Shown here: positions 9,724-17,737 of the stretch, piece by piece
How the letters are laid out: every line of letters starts with the position of its first letter
Position numbering within the stretch: position 1 is the stretch's first letter
Assembly: GCF_900187975.1 (NCBI RefSeq)
Contig: NZ_FZPC01000026.1
Location: 52,544 to 116,543, forward strand
Origin: Pseudomonas delhiensis
Lineage (GTDB): Bacteria; Pseudomonadota; Gammaproteobacteria; Pseudomonadales; Pseudomonadaceae
Length of the DNA stretch: 64,000 nt
Direction: 5' to 3'
Notes under the pieces: model-generated
Database searches by the model: none
The model's input: only the letters and a program-made list of their open reading frames with translations
What the model was told of the DNA's origin: nothing
Program-made: the position numbers and the translations under genes

Positions 9724-11001
9724 TCAGGCGCCGGTCCAGCGCCTGAACAGCACGCTGGCGTTGACGCCGCCGAAGCCGAAACCGTTGGACAGCGCATAGT
9801 CCGTCTGCAGCGCGCGTGGCGCACCCCGCACCAGGTCGATGCCGGCGGCGGCTTCGTCCGGTTCCTCCAGGTTGAGGGTCGCCGGGGCCAACTGGTCGCG
9901 CAGGGCCAGCAGGGTGAAGACCGCCTCCAGCCCGCCGGCCGCGCCCAGCAGGTGGCCGGTGGCGGACTTGGTGGCGCTCACCGCCACCGAGCCGGTGTCG
10001 CCGAACAGCGCGCGGATGGCCGCCAGCTCGCCCTTGTCGCCCACCGGCGTGGAGGTGGCGTGGGCATTGAGGTGGCCGATCGACGCCGGGTCGATGCCGG
10101 CCTGGGCGATGGCCAGTTGCATGGCCCGGCGCGCGCCGCTGCCGTCCTCGGGGCCGGCGGTCAGGTGGTAGGCGTCGGCGCTGGTGCCGTAGCCGACCAG
10201 CTCGGCCAGCGGCTGCGCGCCGCGGGCCAGGGCGTGTTCCAGCGATTCGATCACCAGCAGCCCGGCGCCCTCGCCCATGACGAAGCCATCGCGCTGGCGG
10301 TCGAAGGGCCGCGAGGCCTGCTGCGGATGGTCGTTGAAGCCGCTGGACAGCGCCCGCGCCGCGGCGAAGCCGCCCAGGGCGACGCGGTCGATGGAGGCCT
10401 CGGCGCCGCCGCACAGGGCGATGTCCGCCTCGCCGGCGCGGATCAGCCGCGCGGCGTCGCCGATGGCCTGGACGCTGGCGGCGCAGGCGGTCACCGGCGC
10501 GCCTATCGGCCCCTTGAAGCCGTAGCGGATGGACACGTGGCCAGCCGCCAGGTTGACCAGGAACGACGGGATGGTGAACGGCGACAGGCGCCGCGGCCCG
10601 CGCTCGTCGGTGGTGCGCACGGCGTCGGCGATGGCGCTGAAGCCGCCGATGCCGGAGCCGATCAGCGTGGCGGTGCGCGTCTGCCCGCGCTCGTCCCGGG
10701 GCGCCCAGCCGGCCTGGGCCAGGGCCTGTTCGGCGGCGGCCAGGGCGAAGAGGATGAAGCGGTGCATCTTCTTCTGCTCCTTGGCCGGCGCGGCGCGCTC
10801 GGCGTCGAAGCCGGCCTCGGCGTCCTCGCCGATGTCCGGTACCCGGCCACCCACCGCGCAGGGCAGGTCGCGGACGAATTCGTCGGCCAGCCGGACGATG
10901 CCGGAGCGCCCCTGCAGCAGGCGCTGCCAGACCGTCTCGGTGCCACACCCCAGGGGGCTGACCACCCCGGTCCCGGTTACCACAATGCGTTGTACGGCCA
11001 T
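9724..11001 (-). CDS. fabF: Beta-ketoacyl-ACP synthase II (FabF-type)
   Basis: A 425-residue condensing enzyme that elongates acyl-ACP with malonyl-ACP in fatty-acid synthesis. The catalytic triad is visible: Cys in VTACAASVQAIG (about 173), His in NAHATSTPVGDKG, and His in KSATGHLLGAAGG. The C-terminus ends with the family NGFGFGGVNASVLF. A segment EQKKMHRFILFA near residue 78 is normal for FabF. It stands alone, away from acpP and the fab cluster. Pseudomonas usually has an extra FabF paralogue (FabF2) outside that cluster, and this copy is more likely that one. It is divergent from the GFA gene, with 153 bp between. Confidence 0.88.
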   Translation of the reverse strand: MAVQRIVVTGTGVVSPLGCGTETVWQRLLQGRSGIVRLADEFVRDLPCAVGGRVPDIGEDAEAGFDAERAAPAKEQKKMHRFILFALAAAEQALAQAGWAPRDERGQTRTATLIGSGIGGFSAIADAVRTTDERGPRRLSPFTIPSFLVNLAAGHVSIRYGFKGPIGAPVTACAASVQAIGDAARLIRAGEADIALCGGAEASIDRVALGGFAAARALSSGFNDHPQQASRPFDRQRDGFVMGEGAGLLVIESLEHALARGAQPLAELVGYGTSADAYHLTAGPEDGSGARRAMQLAIAQAGIDPASIGHLNAHATSTPVGDKGELAAIRALFGDTGSVAVSATKSATGHLLGAAGGLEAVFTLLALRDQLAPATLNLEEPDEAAAGIDLVRGAPRALQTDYALSNGFGFGGVNASVLFRRWTGA

Positions 11002-11154
11002 GACTTCACCTGCCTGAGGATGGCTTCGCCATCATTGAATTACGACCAACATATAACATCCCGGGCAACCTGACCATCCGTCGTCGCGCCCGGCGCGGCG
11101 GGAGGCGATCGACCACCCTTGCCCGGGTCCCGATCCGTATAGAGGAGATTCGCC

Positions 11155-11640
11155 ATGCGACTGGAAGGTTCCTGCCATTGCGGCGCCGTGACCTTCAGCC
11201 TGGAGAGCGCCCATCCCTACCCCTACCAGCGCTGCTACTGCTCGATCTGCCGCAAGACCCAGGGCGGCGGAGGCTACGCCATCAACCTGGGCGGCGCCGC
11301 CGCCAGCCTCAAGGTGCGCGGGCGCAAGCACCTGCGCGTGTACCACGCCAAGCTGCGCGAGCCGGGCCAACGCACCCGCACCAGTACCGCCGAGCGCAAC
11401 TTCTGCGGCGAGTGCGGCAGCGCCCTGTGGCTGTTCAGCCCGGAGTGGCCGGAACTGATCCACCCCTTCGCCTCGGCCATCGACACCCCCTTGCCGGTGC
11501 CACCGGAACACACCCACCTGCTGCTGGACTCCAGGGCCCCCTGGGTGGAGGTGGAGAAGCACCCGCGCGACCGGTACTTCGACGGCTATCCCGAGGAGTC
11601 CATCGCCGACTGGCACCAGCGCCTGGGCCTGGAGCGCTAG
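11155..11640 (+). CDS. GFA/CENP-V family zinc-binding protein
   Basis: A 161-residue protein of the glutathione-dependent formaldehyde-activating (GFA) fold. Zinc-binding cysteines are clear: GSCHCGAV at residues 6-11, CYCSICRKTQGGG near 25-36, and NFCGECGSALW near 80-90. GAGGAG stands before the ATG. Proteins of this family are often misnamed formaldehyde-activating enzymes; true substrates are mostly unknown, and the fold binds glutathione in some members. It sits divergently from fabF. Its stop TAG shares the palindrome CTAG with the stop of the convergent egtBD gene, so the two coding ends overlap by four bases. Confidence 0.85.
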   Translation: MRLEGSCHCGAVTFSLESAHPYPYQRCYCSICRKTQGGGGYAINLGGAAASLKVRGRKHLRVYHAKLREPGQRTRTSTAERNFCGECGSALWLFSPEWPELIHPFASAIDTPLPVPPEHTHLLLDSRAPWVEVEKHPRDRYFDGYPEESIADWHQRLGLER

Positions 11641-13754
11641 GCCTGCAGGCGGAACACCGCGAAGGCCGGCTCGGGGCTGGTCCACTGCTCGCGCACCAGC
11701 CAGCCGCCGCGCTCGGCCAGCTCGCGGAAGTCGTCGATGGCGTATTTGTAGGAGTTCTCCGTGTGCAGGCGTTCGCCGGCGCGGAACAGGTACTCCATGC
11801 CGGCGATGCGCACGCGCTGCTCGACGCGGCTGACCAGGTGCATCTCGATGCGGCCGTGTTCGGCGTTCCAGAAGGCCAGGTGGTCGAAGCGGTCGGGCTG
11901 GAAGTCGGCGCCCAGTTCGCGGTTGATGCGCCTCAGCAGGTTGAGGTTGAAGCGCGCGGTGACGCCCTCGGCATCGTTGTAGGCGGCCTCCAGCACGGCC
12001 ACGTCCTTGCGCAGGTCCACCCCGACGATGAAGCCGGCGCCCGGCCCCAGCAGTTCGTGGGCACCCTGGAGGAAGGCCAGGGCCTGCTGCGGGTCGAAGT
12101 TGCCGATGGTGGAGCCGGGGAAGAAGCCCAGCCGCGGGCCGTCGGCCAGCGCCGGGGGCAGCGCTTCCAGGCGGGTGAAGTCGGCGCACAGCGGCTCCAC
12201 GCGCAACGCCGGGTAGTCGCGCTGCAGGCGGGCGGCGGCCTTGTCCAGGGCCGCCGGGCTGATGTCGATGGGCACGTAGCGGCCGATCTGCGGCGCCGCG
12301 TCCAGCAGCAGGCAGGTCTTCTCGCTGGCGCCGCTGCCGTACTCCACCAGGGTGCAGTCGGCCGGGACGCGCTCGGCGAGGGCCGGGGCGATGCGCTTGA
12401 GCAGGGCGGTCTCGCTGCGCGTGGGGTAGTACTCGCGGGTGCGGCAGATGGCCTCGAACAGCTCGGAGCCGGCGGCATCGTAGAAGTACTTGGGCGACAG
12501 TTGCCGCGGCGTCAGCGAGAAGCCCGCCTCCAGGTCCTCGGCCAGCTCGCGGGCGCGCGGGTCCAGCGCGGCCTGCTCCGGCAGGTCGCGGGCCAGGCGC
12601 AAGCCGGCGAACATCCAGCGCTTTTCCGGGTGGAAGAAGTTGCGGTAGCTGGGCCGCGAGTGCCCGGCCGGGGTGATGCAGGCGCCGCCGCGCAGGACCA
12701 TCTGGCTGACCATGAACTTGCCGTTGTACTCGCCCACCGCGCCGGCGCCGGGGCGGAAGCCGGGGTAAGGCGCATAGGCGCTCTGCGTCCACTGCCAGGC
12801 GGCGTCGTAGAGCTGGCGCAGGCGGCCGTCGCGGGCGGCCACCTCCCATTCCATTTCCGTGGGCAGGCGCGCGCCGGCCCAGTTGGCGTAGGCGCAGGCT
12901 TCGTAGTAGCTGACGTGCAGCACTGGCGCCTGCAGGTCCAGCGGGCGCAGGCCGGCCAGGCCGAATTCGTGCCAGCCGTCGTCCTGCCTGCGCCAGTACA
13001 GCGGGGCCTGCCAGCCCTCCTCCTGGATTTTCGCCCAGCCGTCGGACAACCACAGCTCGGGGCGGCGATAGCCGTCATCCTCGATGAACGCCAGCCACTG
13101 GCCGTTGCTCACCAGGGACTCGGCGATCTCGAACGGCGCCAGGAAACAGCGGTGCGCCGGCGCCTCGTTGTCGAAGGCGAAGCCCTCGCCATCATGGCCG
13201 ATGCCCAGCAGCCCGCCCTGGATCGCCAGGAAGCGCTGCGGCCCGCAGGCCGAGGGCGCATGCCCCCCGCCATAGGCCGGGGCCAGCGGCGACAGGCTGA
13301 ACAGGTGGAGGATGTCCATCAGCAGCAGCTCCTGGTGCTGCTCCTCGTGGGCCAGGCCCAGGCGCACCAGGGCCTCCAGCCCGGCATCCGGCGCCCGGGC
13401 CAGCAGCTTGTGCATGTGCTCGTCGACGTGCAGCCGGTAGTCGAGCACCCGCTGCAGCGGCGGCCGCGTCAGCATCCCCCGCTGCGGCCGGGGCTGGCGC
13501 GCGCCCAGGGCCTCGTAGTAGGAGTTGAACAGGTAGCCGAAGTGGGCGTCGAACAGCTGGTAGCCGGGCAGGTGCGGCTGCAGCAGGAAGGTCTCGAAGA
13601 ACCAGGTGGTATGCGCGATGTGCCACTTGGCCGGGCTGGCGTCGGGCATCGACTGGGTGACCGCGTCCTCGGCGCTGAGGGGGGCGATCAGTTCTTCGCT
13701 GCGCCGCCGCACCTGGCGGTAGGCGTCGAGCGACGACGGGGCCTTGCTGGACAT
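11637..13754 (-). CDS. Fused ergothioneine biosynthesis protein EgtB-EgtD
   Basis: A 705-residue fusion of two ergothioneine enzymes. Residues 1-160 are a DinB-like domain with His48 and the iron motif H-x3-H-x-E (HEEQHQE, 136-142). Residues about 170-390 are the formylglycine-generating-like domain (VLHVSYYEACAYANWAGARLPTE in pieces; GFRPG; RGGACITP; SYRNFF). Together these are EgtB, the iron enzyme that joins a thiol substrate to trimethylhistidine. Residues about 395-705 are EgtD, the SAM-dependent histidine trimethylase: VEYGSGASEKT, PIDISP, FPGSTIGNFD, FNLNLLRRINRELGADF, HTENSYKY. An OvoA enzyme also ends in a methyltransferase, but this C-terminus matches EgtD. No egtC, egtE or egtA adjoins it. 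The start MSSKAPSSLDAY lacks a strong ribosome site. Confidence 0.88.
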   Translation of the reverse strand: MSSKAPSSLDAYRQVRRRSEELIAPLSAEDAVTQSMPDASPAKWHIAHTTWFFETFLLQPHLPGYQLFDAHFGYLFNSYYEALGARQPRPQRGMLTRPPLQRVLDYRLHVDEHMHKLLARAPDAGLEALVRLGLAHEEQHQELLLMDILHLFSLSPLAPAYGGGHAPSACGPQRFLAIQGGLLGIGHDGEGFAFDNEAPAHRCFLAPFEIAESLVSNGQWLAFIEDDGYRRPELWLSDGWAKIQEEGWQAPLYWRRQDDGWHEFGLAGLRPLDLQAPVLHVSYYEACAYANWAGARLPTEMEWEVAARDGRLRQLYDAAWQWTQSAYAPYPGFRPGAGAVGEYNGKFMVSQMVLRGGACITPAGHSRPSYRNFFHPEKRWMFAGLRLARDLPEQAALDPRARELAEDLEAGFSLTPRQLSPKYFYDAAGSELFEAICRTREYYPTRSETALLKRIAPALAERVPADCTLVEYGSGASEKTCLLLDAAPQIGRYVPIDISPAALDKAAARLQRDYPALRVEPLCADFTRLEALPPALADGPRLGFFPGSTIGNFDPQQALAFLQGAHELLGPGAGFIVGVDLRKDVAVLEAAYNDAEGVTARFNLNLLRRINRELGADFQPDRFDHLAFWNAEHGRIEMHLVSRVEQRVRIAGMEYLFRAGERLHTENSYKYAIDDFRELAERGGWLVREQWTSPEPAFAVFRLQA

Positions 13755-14007
13755 GGGGTGGTCCCCTTTTCCGTGGGCGGGTTCGGCACGCGGGCGGTCG
13801 ACCTTCGCCGGGGAGAAGGCGCCGCTGCGACGGCAGTCATCGGGTTCGAGCCACGGCCCGGAGCAAAGGTTGCAAGAATCTGCCTTCGGCGCCTGCCTCC
13901 CTTGAGGGTAGAAGCGCTACGCCGGCGGCCGGGAAAAACCGATGGGCGTGGCCGCTTGCCCCGCCCTGCCCGGCTGGCCGATAGTCGCCCTTCGACCAGG
14001 AGGCAGC

Positions 14008-14889
14008 ATGTTCAACAGAAGACAGATCAACCGCGCGCTACTGCTGGCGCCGCTGGCCGGGCTGCTCCCCGGCGGCGCGCGGGCTGGCGCCGTGCCGGCC
14101 GTGGAGCGCCTGAAGCAACTGGAACGCGACAGCGGCGGGCGCCTGGGCGTGGCCGTGCTCGACAGCGGCGACGGCCGCCGCTTCGGCCTGCGCGAGGACG
14201 AGCGCTTCCCGCTGTGCAGCACCTTCAAGCTGCTGCTCGCCGCCGCCGTGCTGGCCCGCGTCGACCGTGGCGAAGAGCAGCTGGCGCGGCGCATCGTCTA
14301 CGGCCGCGGCGACCTGGTGCCCTACTCGCCGGTCAGCGAACGCCACGTCGGCAAGCCGGGCCTGAGCATCGCCGAACTCTGCGAGGCGGCGGTCACCCTC
14401 AGCGACAACGGCGCCGCCAACCTGCTGCTGGCCAGCCTGGGCGGCCCCGCCGGGCTGACCGCCTGGCTGCGCGGCACGGGCGACGAGGTCAGCCGCCTGG
14501 ACCGCAACGAGCCCACGCTCAACGAAGCCCTCCCCGACGACCCGCGCGATACCAGCACCCCACGGGCGATGGTCGCCACCCTGCAGCGCCTGCTGCTGGG
14601 CGACGTCCTGCAGAGCACCTCGCGCGCCCAGCTGGACGCCTGGCTGGCGGCCAACAGGACCGGCGACAAGCGCATCCGCGCCGGCCTGCCGCCGCTCTGG
14701 AAGGTCGGCGACAAGACCGGCACCGGCGAGCGCGGCACCAGCAACGACGTGGCCATCCTCCGGCCGCCGGGCCGCGCGCCTATCCTGGTGGCGGCCTACC
14801 TCACCGGCAGCCCGGCCTCGGCGGAAAAGCGCGATGCGGTGCTGGCGGAGGTTGGGCGGCTGGCGGCGGGGCTGGTGGATCAGCCATAG
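14008..14889 (+). CDS. Class A beta-lactamase
   Basis: A 293-residue serine beta-lactamase. AGGAGG precedes the ATG. The leader MFNRRQINRALLLAPLAG carries a twin arginine, so export by Tat is likely. All class A motifs are present: S71-T-F-K74 (Ambler 70-73), S132-D-N134 (130-132), E168 in RNEPTLNEA (166 in the omega loop) and K236-T-G (234-236). Ambler position 69 is Cys, but position 238 is Gly, so the C69-C238 disulfide of KPC-type carbapenemases cannot form. The pattern resembles CTX-M or Stenotrophomonas L2 enzymes. No ampR-like regulator or mobile element adjoins it, so it looks chromosomal and intrinsic. The spectrum cannot be judged from sequence. Confidence 0.9.
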   Translation: MFNRRQINRALLLAPLAGLLPGGARAGAVPAVERLKQLERDSGGRLGVAVLDSGDGRRFGLREDERFPLCSTFKLLLAAAVLARVDRGEEQLARRIVYGRGDLVPYSPVSERHVGKPGLSIAELCEAAVTLSDNGAANLLLASLGGPAGLTAWLRGTGDEVSRLDRNEPTLNEALPDDPRDTSTPRAMVATLQRLLLGDVLQSTSRAQLDAWLAANRTGDKRIRAGLPPLWKVGDKTGTGERGTSNDVAILRPPGRAPILVAAYLTGSPASAEKRDAVLAEVGRLAAGLVDQP

Positions 14890-14923
14890 CACGCGGCGAT
14901 ACCGGCGGCGCCAATGGCTGCGC

Positions 14924-14951
14924 TTGATCAAAGTACAACGTTCTGTACAAT
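14924..14951 (+). promoter_or_regulatory. Promoter and YefM operator of the yefM-yoeB module
   Basis: TTGATC and TACAAT, 16 bp apart, form a sigma-70 promoter. TGTACA (14944-14949) and AGTACA (14932-14937) lie 12 bp centre to centre, overlapping the -10 region. TGTACA is the core motif bound by YefM-YoeB in E. coli, where two sites at this distance are used for autorepression. Confidence 0.7.
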
Positions 14952-15038
14952 CATTTCGTCCAGCACCGGACCCGCCCTCCGCACTCTTTTCCCGTCGGAA
15001 GATTCAATCAGCCCTGGCTTCGCCAGGAGGTACCCGCC

Positions 15039-15311
15039 ATGCAAATTCTGACATTCAGCCAAGCGCGAGCCAGCCTGAAACAGGCCATGGATGACGTATG
15101 CCGCGACCATGAGCCGACTGTCATCACCCGGCAAAGAGGCGAACCTGTCGTCCTGCTTTCGCTGGAGGACTACAACGGCATGCGCGAGACCATGTACCTG
15201 CTGCAGTCCTCGGCCAACGCACAACGGCTGCATGAATCCATCGAGCAGTTGCGAGCCGGCAAGAGCGCGCCAAGGGAATTGAGCATCAGTGACGACGCAG
15301 AAGAAACGTAA
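15039..15311 (+). CDS. yefM: Antitoxin, YefM/Phd family
   Basis: A 90-residue antitoxin. The N-terminal half (MQILTFSQARASLKQAMDDV … PTVITRQRGEPVVLLSLEDYN, shown in parts) is the Phd/YefM fold that dimerises and binds the operator. The C-terminal part wraps the toxin. AGGAGG precedes the ATG. The toxin gene begins 23 bp before this gene ends, so the two are translationally linked. With the TGTACA operator upstream this is a canonical type II module with autorepression. Its GC content is lower than that of its neighbours, which suits transfer. Confidence 0.92.
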   Translation: MQILTFSQARASLKQAMDDVCRDHEPTVITRQRGEPVVLLSLEDYNGMRETMYLLQSSANAQRLHESIEQLRAGKSAPRELSISDDAEET

Positions 15312-15594
15312 CAAGGCCGGCGCCCGCAAGACGGTTTCGGTGGCTTTCACCGATCACGGCTGGGACGACTACCAGTACTGGAAGGGCCAGGATCCGAAGA
15401 TATCCGCAGCCCTGGACCGGCTCATCGGCGAATGCCTGCGTACCCCCTTCAGCGGCACCGGCAAGCCCGAAGCGCTGAAGGGTAACCTCACCGGGTTCTG
15501 GTCCCGCCGCATAACCCACGAACACCGGCTGGTCTATCTGTTCGAAGACGGCCAACTCTTCATCGTGCAATGCCGCTACCACTACGACGGCTGA
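15289..15594 (+). CDS. yoeB: Toxin, YoeB/Txe family mRNA interferase
   Basis: A ribosome-dependent endoribonuclease that cuts mRNA in the A site. The body from FTDHGWDDYQYW to CRYHYDG matches YoeB along its whole length, including FSGTGKPEALK, the catalytic Glu/Arg/His residues within GFWSRRITHEHRLVY, and the C-terminal HY. At 101 residues it carries an N-terminal extension of about 16 mostly basic residues compared with E. coli YoeB (84 aa), because the start is the GTG inside yefM. A later start is not obvious. It is co-transcribed with and overlapping yefM. Confidence 0.92.
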   Translation: MTTQKKRNKAGARKTVSVAFTDHGWDDYQYWKGQDPKISAALDRLIGECLRTPFSGTGKPEALKGNLTGFWSRRITHEHRLVYLFEDGQLFIVQCRYHYDG

Positions 15595-15612
15595 CTCGCC
15601 TTCCCCATCGGC

Positions 15613-16080
15613 TCAGGCACGCCCCTGGAACATCCGCTCGTCATAGAGGAAGTCGTAGCTGTCCTCGACCTTCACCTGGGCGATCGCCGGGTGCCGCGGG
15701 TTGAGCAGGATGTTCCACTCCAGCGGCAGCACGGCCGAGGGCACTATCAGCCCGAGTTGCTCGCCGGCCCGCAGCCAGCGGGTGCCGTAGTCCATGCTCG
15801 GGCGGTCCGCCGGCAGGCTGTTCCAGCCTTCGGGCAATTCGCGGGGGTCGGGCCTGAGGTAGAGGTCGTCGCCTTCCGGGAGCCGGAAGGCGGTGATCTT
15901 CAGCGCGAAGGTCGGCCGGCCGCTGGCGTGCACGAAGGTTTCCAGGCAGCAGATGGCCGGCGTCAGGCCCAGGTACACCACGGGCAGGTCGCGATCGTTC
16001 CAGCGCCCGCCGAGGATGGCCGCGCCCTGGCCGGAGAGGTCGGTGGCCCGCGTCGCTTTCGCGACTCGCCAGGCCCGCAT
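15613..16080 (-). CDS. RES-domain toxin
   Basis: A 155-residue RES-domain protein. The family toxin degrades NAD+ and is held by its Xre partner. It begins MRAWRVAKATRA and contains GGRWNDRDLPVVYLG with the RES Arg and Tyr, ICCLETFVHA with the conserved Glu, and PSMDYGTRWLRAG near the end. The ATG overlaps the antitoxin stop (TGATG), so translation is coupled. It converges on yoeB with a gap of only 18 bp, placing two unrelated toxin-antitoxin modules tail to tail. Confidence 0.9.
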   Translation of the reverse strand: MRAWRVAKATRATDLSGQGAAILGGRWNDRDLPVVYLGLTPAICCLETFVHASGRPTFALKITAFRLPEGDDLYLRPDPRELPEGWNSLPADRPSMDYGTRWLRAGEQLGLIVPSAVLPLEWNILLNPRHPAIAQVKVEDSYDFLYDERMFQGRA

Positions 16081-16538
16081 CAGGCGACCCCGCCCCACTC
16101 CAGCGCGTGCAGCACGCGGCGTACCTGGTTGGCGCCTATTTCGGTATCGCAGAGGCTCAGCGGCGTCTGGCCGCCGAGGGCGTCGTTGGGGCGCCCCAGC
16201 CACTGGGTCGCGGCGTCCTTGTCCTCGAACACCTGCTCGGCCAGCACGGCCACCGAGGCCAGGCGGTCGAGGCGTTCCGAGGTCACCGCGTCCAGGTCCT
16301 GGTCCGCCTTCTTCTTGCGCTCGTAGGTGGACAGGGAAATGTTGAACAGCTCGACGAAGCCCGGGCCGCTGATGCGGAAGGTGTCCCTCACCGATTCGAC
16401 CCAGCGCCAGCTCAAGCCGTGGCGGATGTGCTGCAGCCGCTGGCTCTCGGTGAGGCTGGCATGGCCATGCACCAGGTTCCAGAACACCGGGGACGGCGAG
16501 TCGCTGCGACGACGATCTTCCGTCTTGATGGCCAACAT
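16080..16538 (-). CDS. Xre/MbcA/ParS-type antitoxin of the RES module
   Basis: A 152-residue antitoxin. The N-terminal part is a helix-turn-helix-like region (VELFNISLSTYERKKK). The C-terminal part (RLDRLASVAVLAEQVFEDKDAATQWLGRPNDALGG, read in pieces) is the conserved toxin-binding domain of MbcA/ParS/Xre antitoxins. GAGGAGG precedes the ATG. It comes first in the operon and overlaps the toxin start. Direct repeats TCAAATGA upstream are candidate operators. Confidence 0.9.
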   Translation of the reverse strand: MLAIKTEDRRRSDSPSPVFWNLVHGHASLTESQRLQHIRHGLSWRWVESVRDTFRISGPGFVELFNISLSTYERKKKADQDLDAVTSERLDRLASVAVLAEQVFEDKDAATQWLGRPNDALGGQTPLSLCDTEIGANQVRRVLHALEWGGVA

Positions 16539-16547
16539 GCGACCTCC

Positions 16548-16577
16548 TCAAATGATGAAAAACTAACCGTCAAATGA
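16548..16577 (-). promoter_or_regulatory. Candidate operator of the Xre-RES operon
   Basis: TCAAATGA occurs at 16548-16555 and again at 16570-16577, exactly 22 bp apart, or two helical turns. The repeats lie 10-40 bp before the antitoxin start in an AT-rich stretch, where autorepression sites of such modules usually lie. Confidence 0.45.
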
Positions 16578-17006
16578 AAGCTACTCCTTTCTGGCGGTTT
16601 TGCCCAGCGGGATGGCGGGAACGAGGGCGCCGGGCGAATGAACAAAATATTGCACAGCTACTTTGAACACCCGCTATCCCACATACGGCCCACGTCAAGA
16701 AACAAGGGAATCGATCGCCATCAACCCATTGTCTGAGCCTATCGATTTGCCAATCATCCTAAACTCAGGCAATATAGTGTTCATTATGTTGAACAATACG
16801 ATCCAAACCCGCTTCACTTCCCGCGTGGTCTCCCGCGAGCGCCACTGGACCGGCGACCTCTAGCGCCCTCCCCGAAGTCACGTTTTTGGTGACGATGCGC
16901 ACGCGCGTCTCGCCGCTCGCCCAGCGTCACCTCCCCGTTCCGACTTTTCCGCCTGGCCCCGCGTCCATTCGCGAGGGCGGCGGCTTGCCCAAGGGAGGGC
17001 TCGATC
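16578..17006. other. AT-rich intergenic region before mdtJI
   Basis: The 430 bp contain no convincing gene; a 66-codon frame at 16663-16863 starts with TTG and has no ribosome site. Base composition falls well below that of the flanks between about 16640 and 16800. Two structures stand out: an inverted repeat at 16778-16795 and a hairpin GTCAC-GTTTTTG-GTGAC at 16877-16893, which would lie in the mdtJI leader. No ykkC-type guanidine riboswitch was recognised. Confidence 0.6.
16778..16795. promoter_or_regulatory. Inverted repeat, candidate operator upstream of mdtJI
   Basis: TGTTCA and TGAACA face each other with a 6-bp spacer in the middle of an AT-rich patch. A -10-like TATAGT lies just left of it. 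It could be a repressor site for the spermidine exporter or a remnant of the toxin-antitoxin neighbourhood. Confidence 0.4.
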
Positions 17007-17372
17007 ATGCGTTCCTGGATCTATCTGTTCGCCGCCATCGGTTTCGAAGTGGTCGGCACCACCTCGATGAAGCTCACCACCACCCTGGCCCCGCTGTACG
17101 GCCACCTGCTGATGTACGCCATGGTCGGCCTGTCGTACTACTTCCTGTCGCTGGCCATCAAGCGCGTGCCGGTGGGCGTGGCCTACGCCCTCTGGGAGGG
17201 CATCGGCATCGTCCTCATCACCCTGGTCAGCGTCGCCTGGCTGGGCGAGCAACTGGCCCCGGAGAAGGTCCTGGGCCTGGCCGTGATGATCGCCGGCATC
17301 CTGCTGGTCAAGTCCGGCACCCGCGGCAAGCGCGAGCCGTCCGCAGAGGAGGCCGTCGCATGCCGAGCCTGA
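17007..17372 (+). CDS. mdtJ: Spermidine export SMR-family subunit MdtJ
   Basis: A 121-residue small multidrug resistance protein with four membrane helices. The membrane-embedded Glu is in [14 protein letters not shown] (about residue 14). [16 protein letters not shown] and the C-terminal KSGTRGKR closely match E. coli MdtJ, which with MdtI exports spermidine. AAGGGAGG lies before the ATG. The last 13 bases overlap mdtI, fitting the obligate two-subunit exporter. It suits the polyamine theme of the window. Confidence 0.9.
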   Translation: MRSWIYLFAAIGFEVVGTTSMKLTTTLAPLYGHLLMYAMVGLSYYFLSLAIKRVPVGVAYALWEGIGIVLITLVSVAWLGEQLAPEKVLGLAVMIAGILLVKSGTRGKREPSAEEAVACRA

Positions 17373-17689
17373 ACTGGATTCCGTTCGCCTGGCTGGGCCT
17401 GGCGATAGTGCTGGAGGTGATCGCCAACCTGCTGCTGAAGTATTCCGACGGCTTCCGCAGGCGCGCCCTCGGCGCCACCTCCATCCTCTGCGTGCTGGGC
17501 GCCTTCTCGGCCCTGGCCCAGGCGGTGAAGGGCATCGAGCTGTCGGTGGCCTACGCGGTGTGGGGCGGCTTCGGCATCCTCGCCACCGTGGCCATGGGCT
17601 GGGCCCTGTTCGGCCAGCGCCTGGTGTGGCGCGGCTGGCTCGGGCTGGGCCTGCTGGTGGCGGGCATGGTGCTGCTGAAGCTGGCCTGA
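17360..17689 (+). CDS. mdtI: Spermidine export SMR-family subunit MdtI
   Basis: A 109-residue SMR protein with four membrane helices. [18 protein letters not shown] holds the conserved Glu. [20 protein letters not shown] and the ending GMVLLKLA follow E. coli MdtI almost residue by residue. The ATG lies within the end of mdtJ. Both subunits are needed for spermidine efflux in E. coli. Family B repeats follow the stop. Confidence 0.9.
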   Translation: MPSLNWIPFAWLGLAIVLEVIANLLLKYSDGFRRRALGATSILCVLGAFSALAQAVKGIELSVAYAVWGGFGILATVAMGWALFGQRLVWRGWLGLGLLVAGMVLLKLA

Positions 17690-17737
17690 CGGAACGAAAA
17701 CGGGGCGCCCTGTTTTCATTTGGGACTAACAGATACC

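Noticed and set aside
11637..13754. OvoA (ovothiol synthase) instead of EgtB-EgtD
   Set aside because: The C-terminal methyltransferase shows EgtD signatures (GSGASEKT, GSTIGNF, TENSYKY) rather than the OvoA type.
11178..14927. Plus-strand frame of 1249 codons across egtBD and the beta-lactamase
   Set aside because: Low-complexity product and no start signal; the egtBD and beta-lactamase frames carry clear motifs.
16663..16863. 66-codon frame in the AT-rich gap before mdtJI
   Set aside because: TTG start, no ribosome site, no recognisable similarity.
16860..17006. Guanidine (ykkC-type) riboswitch before the SMR genes
   Set aside because: No paired ACGR loops or ykkC-III pseudoknot pattern; the SMR pair matches MdtJI, not the guanidine exporter.
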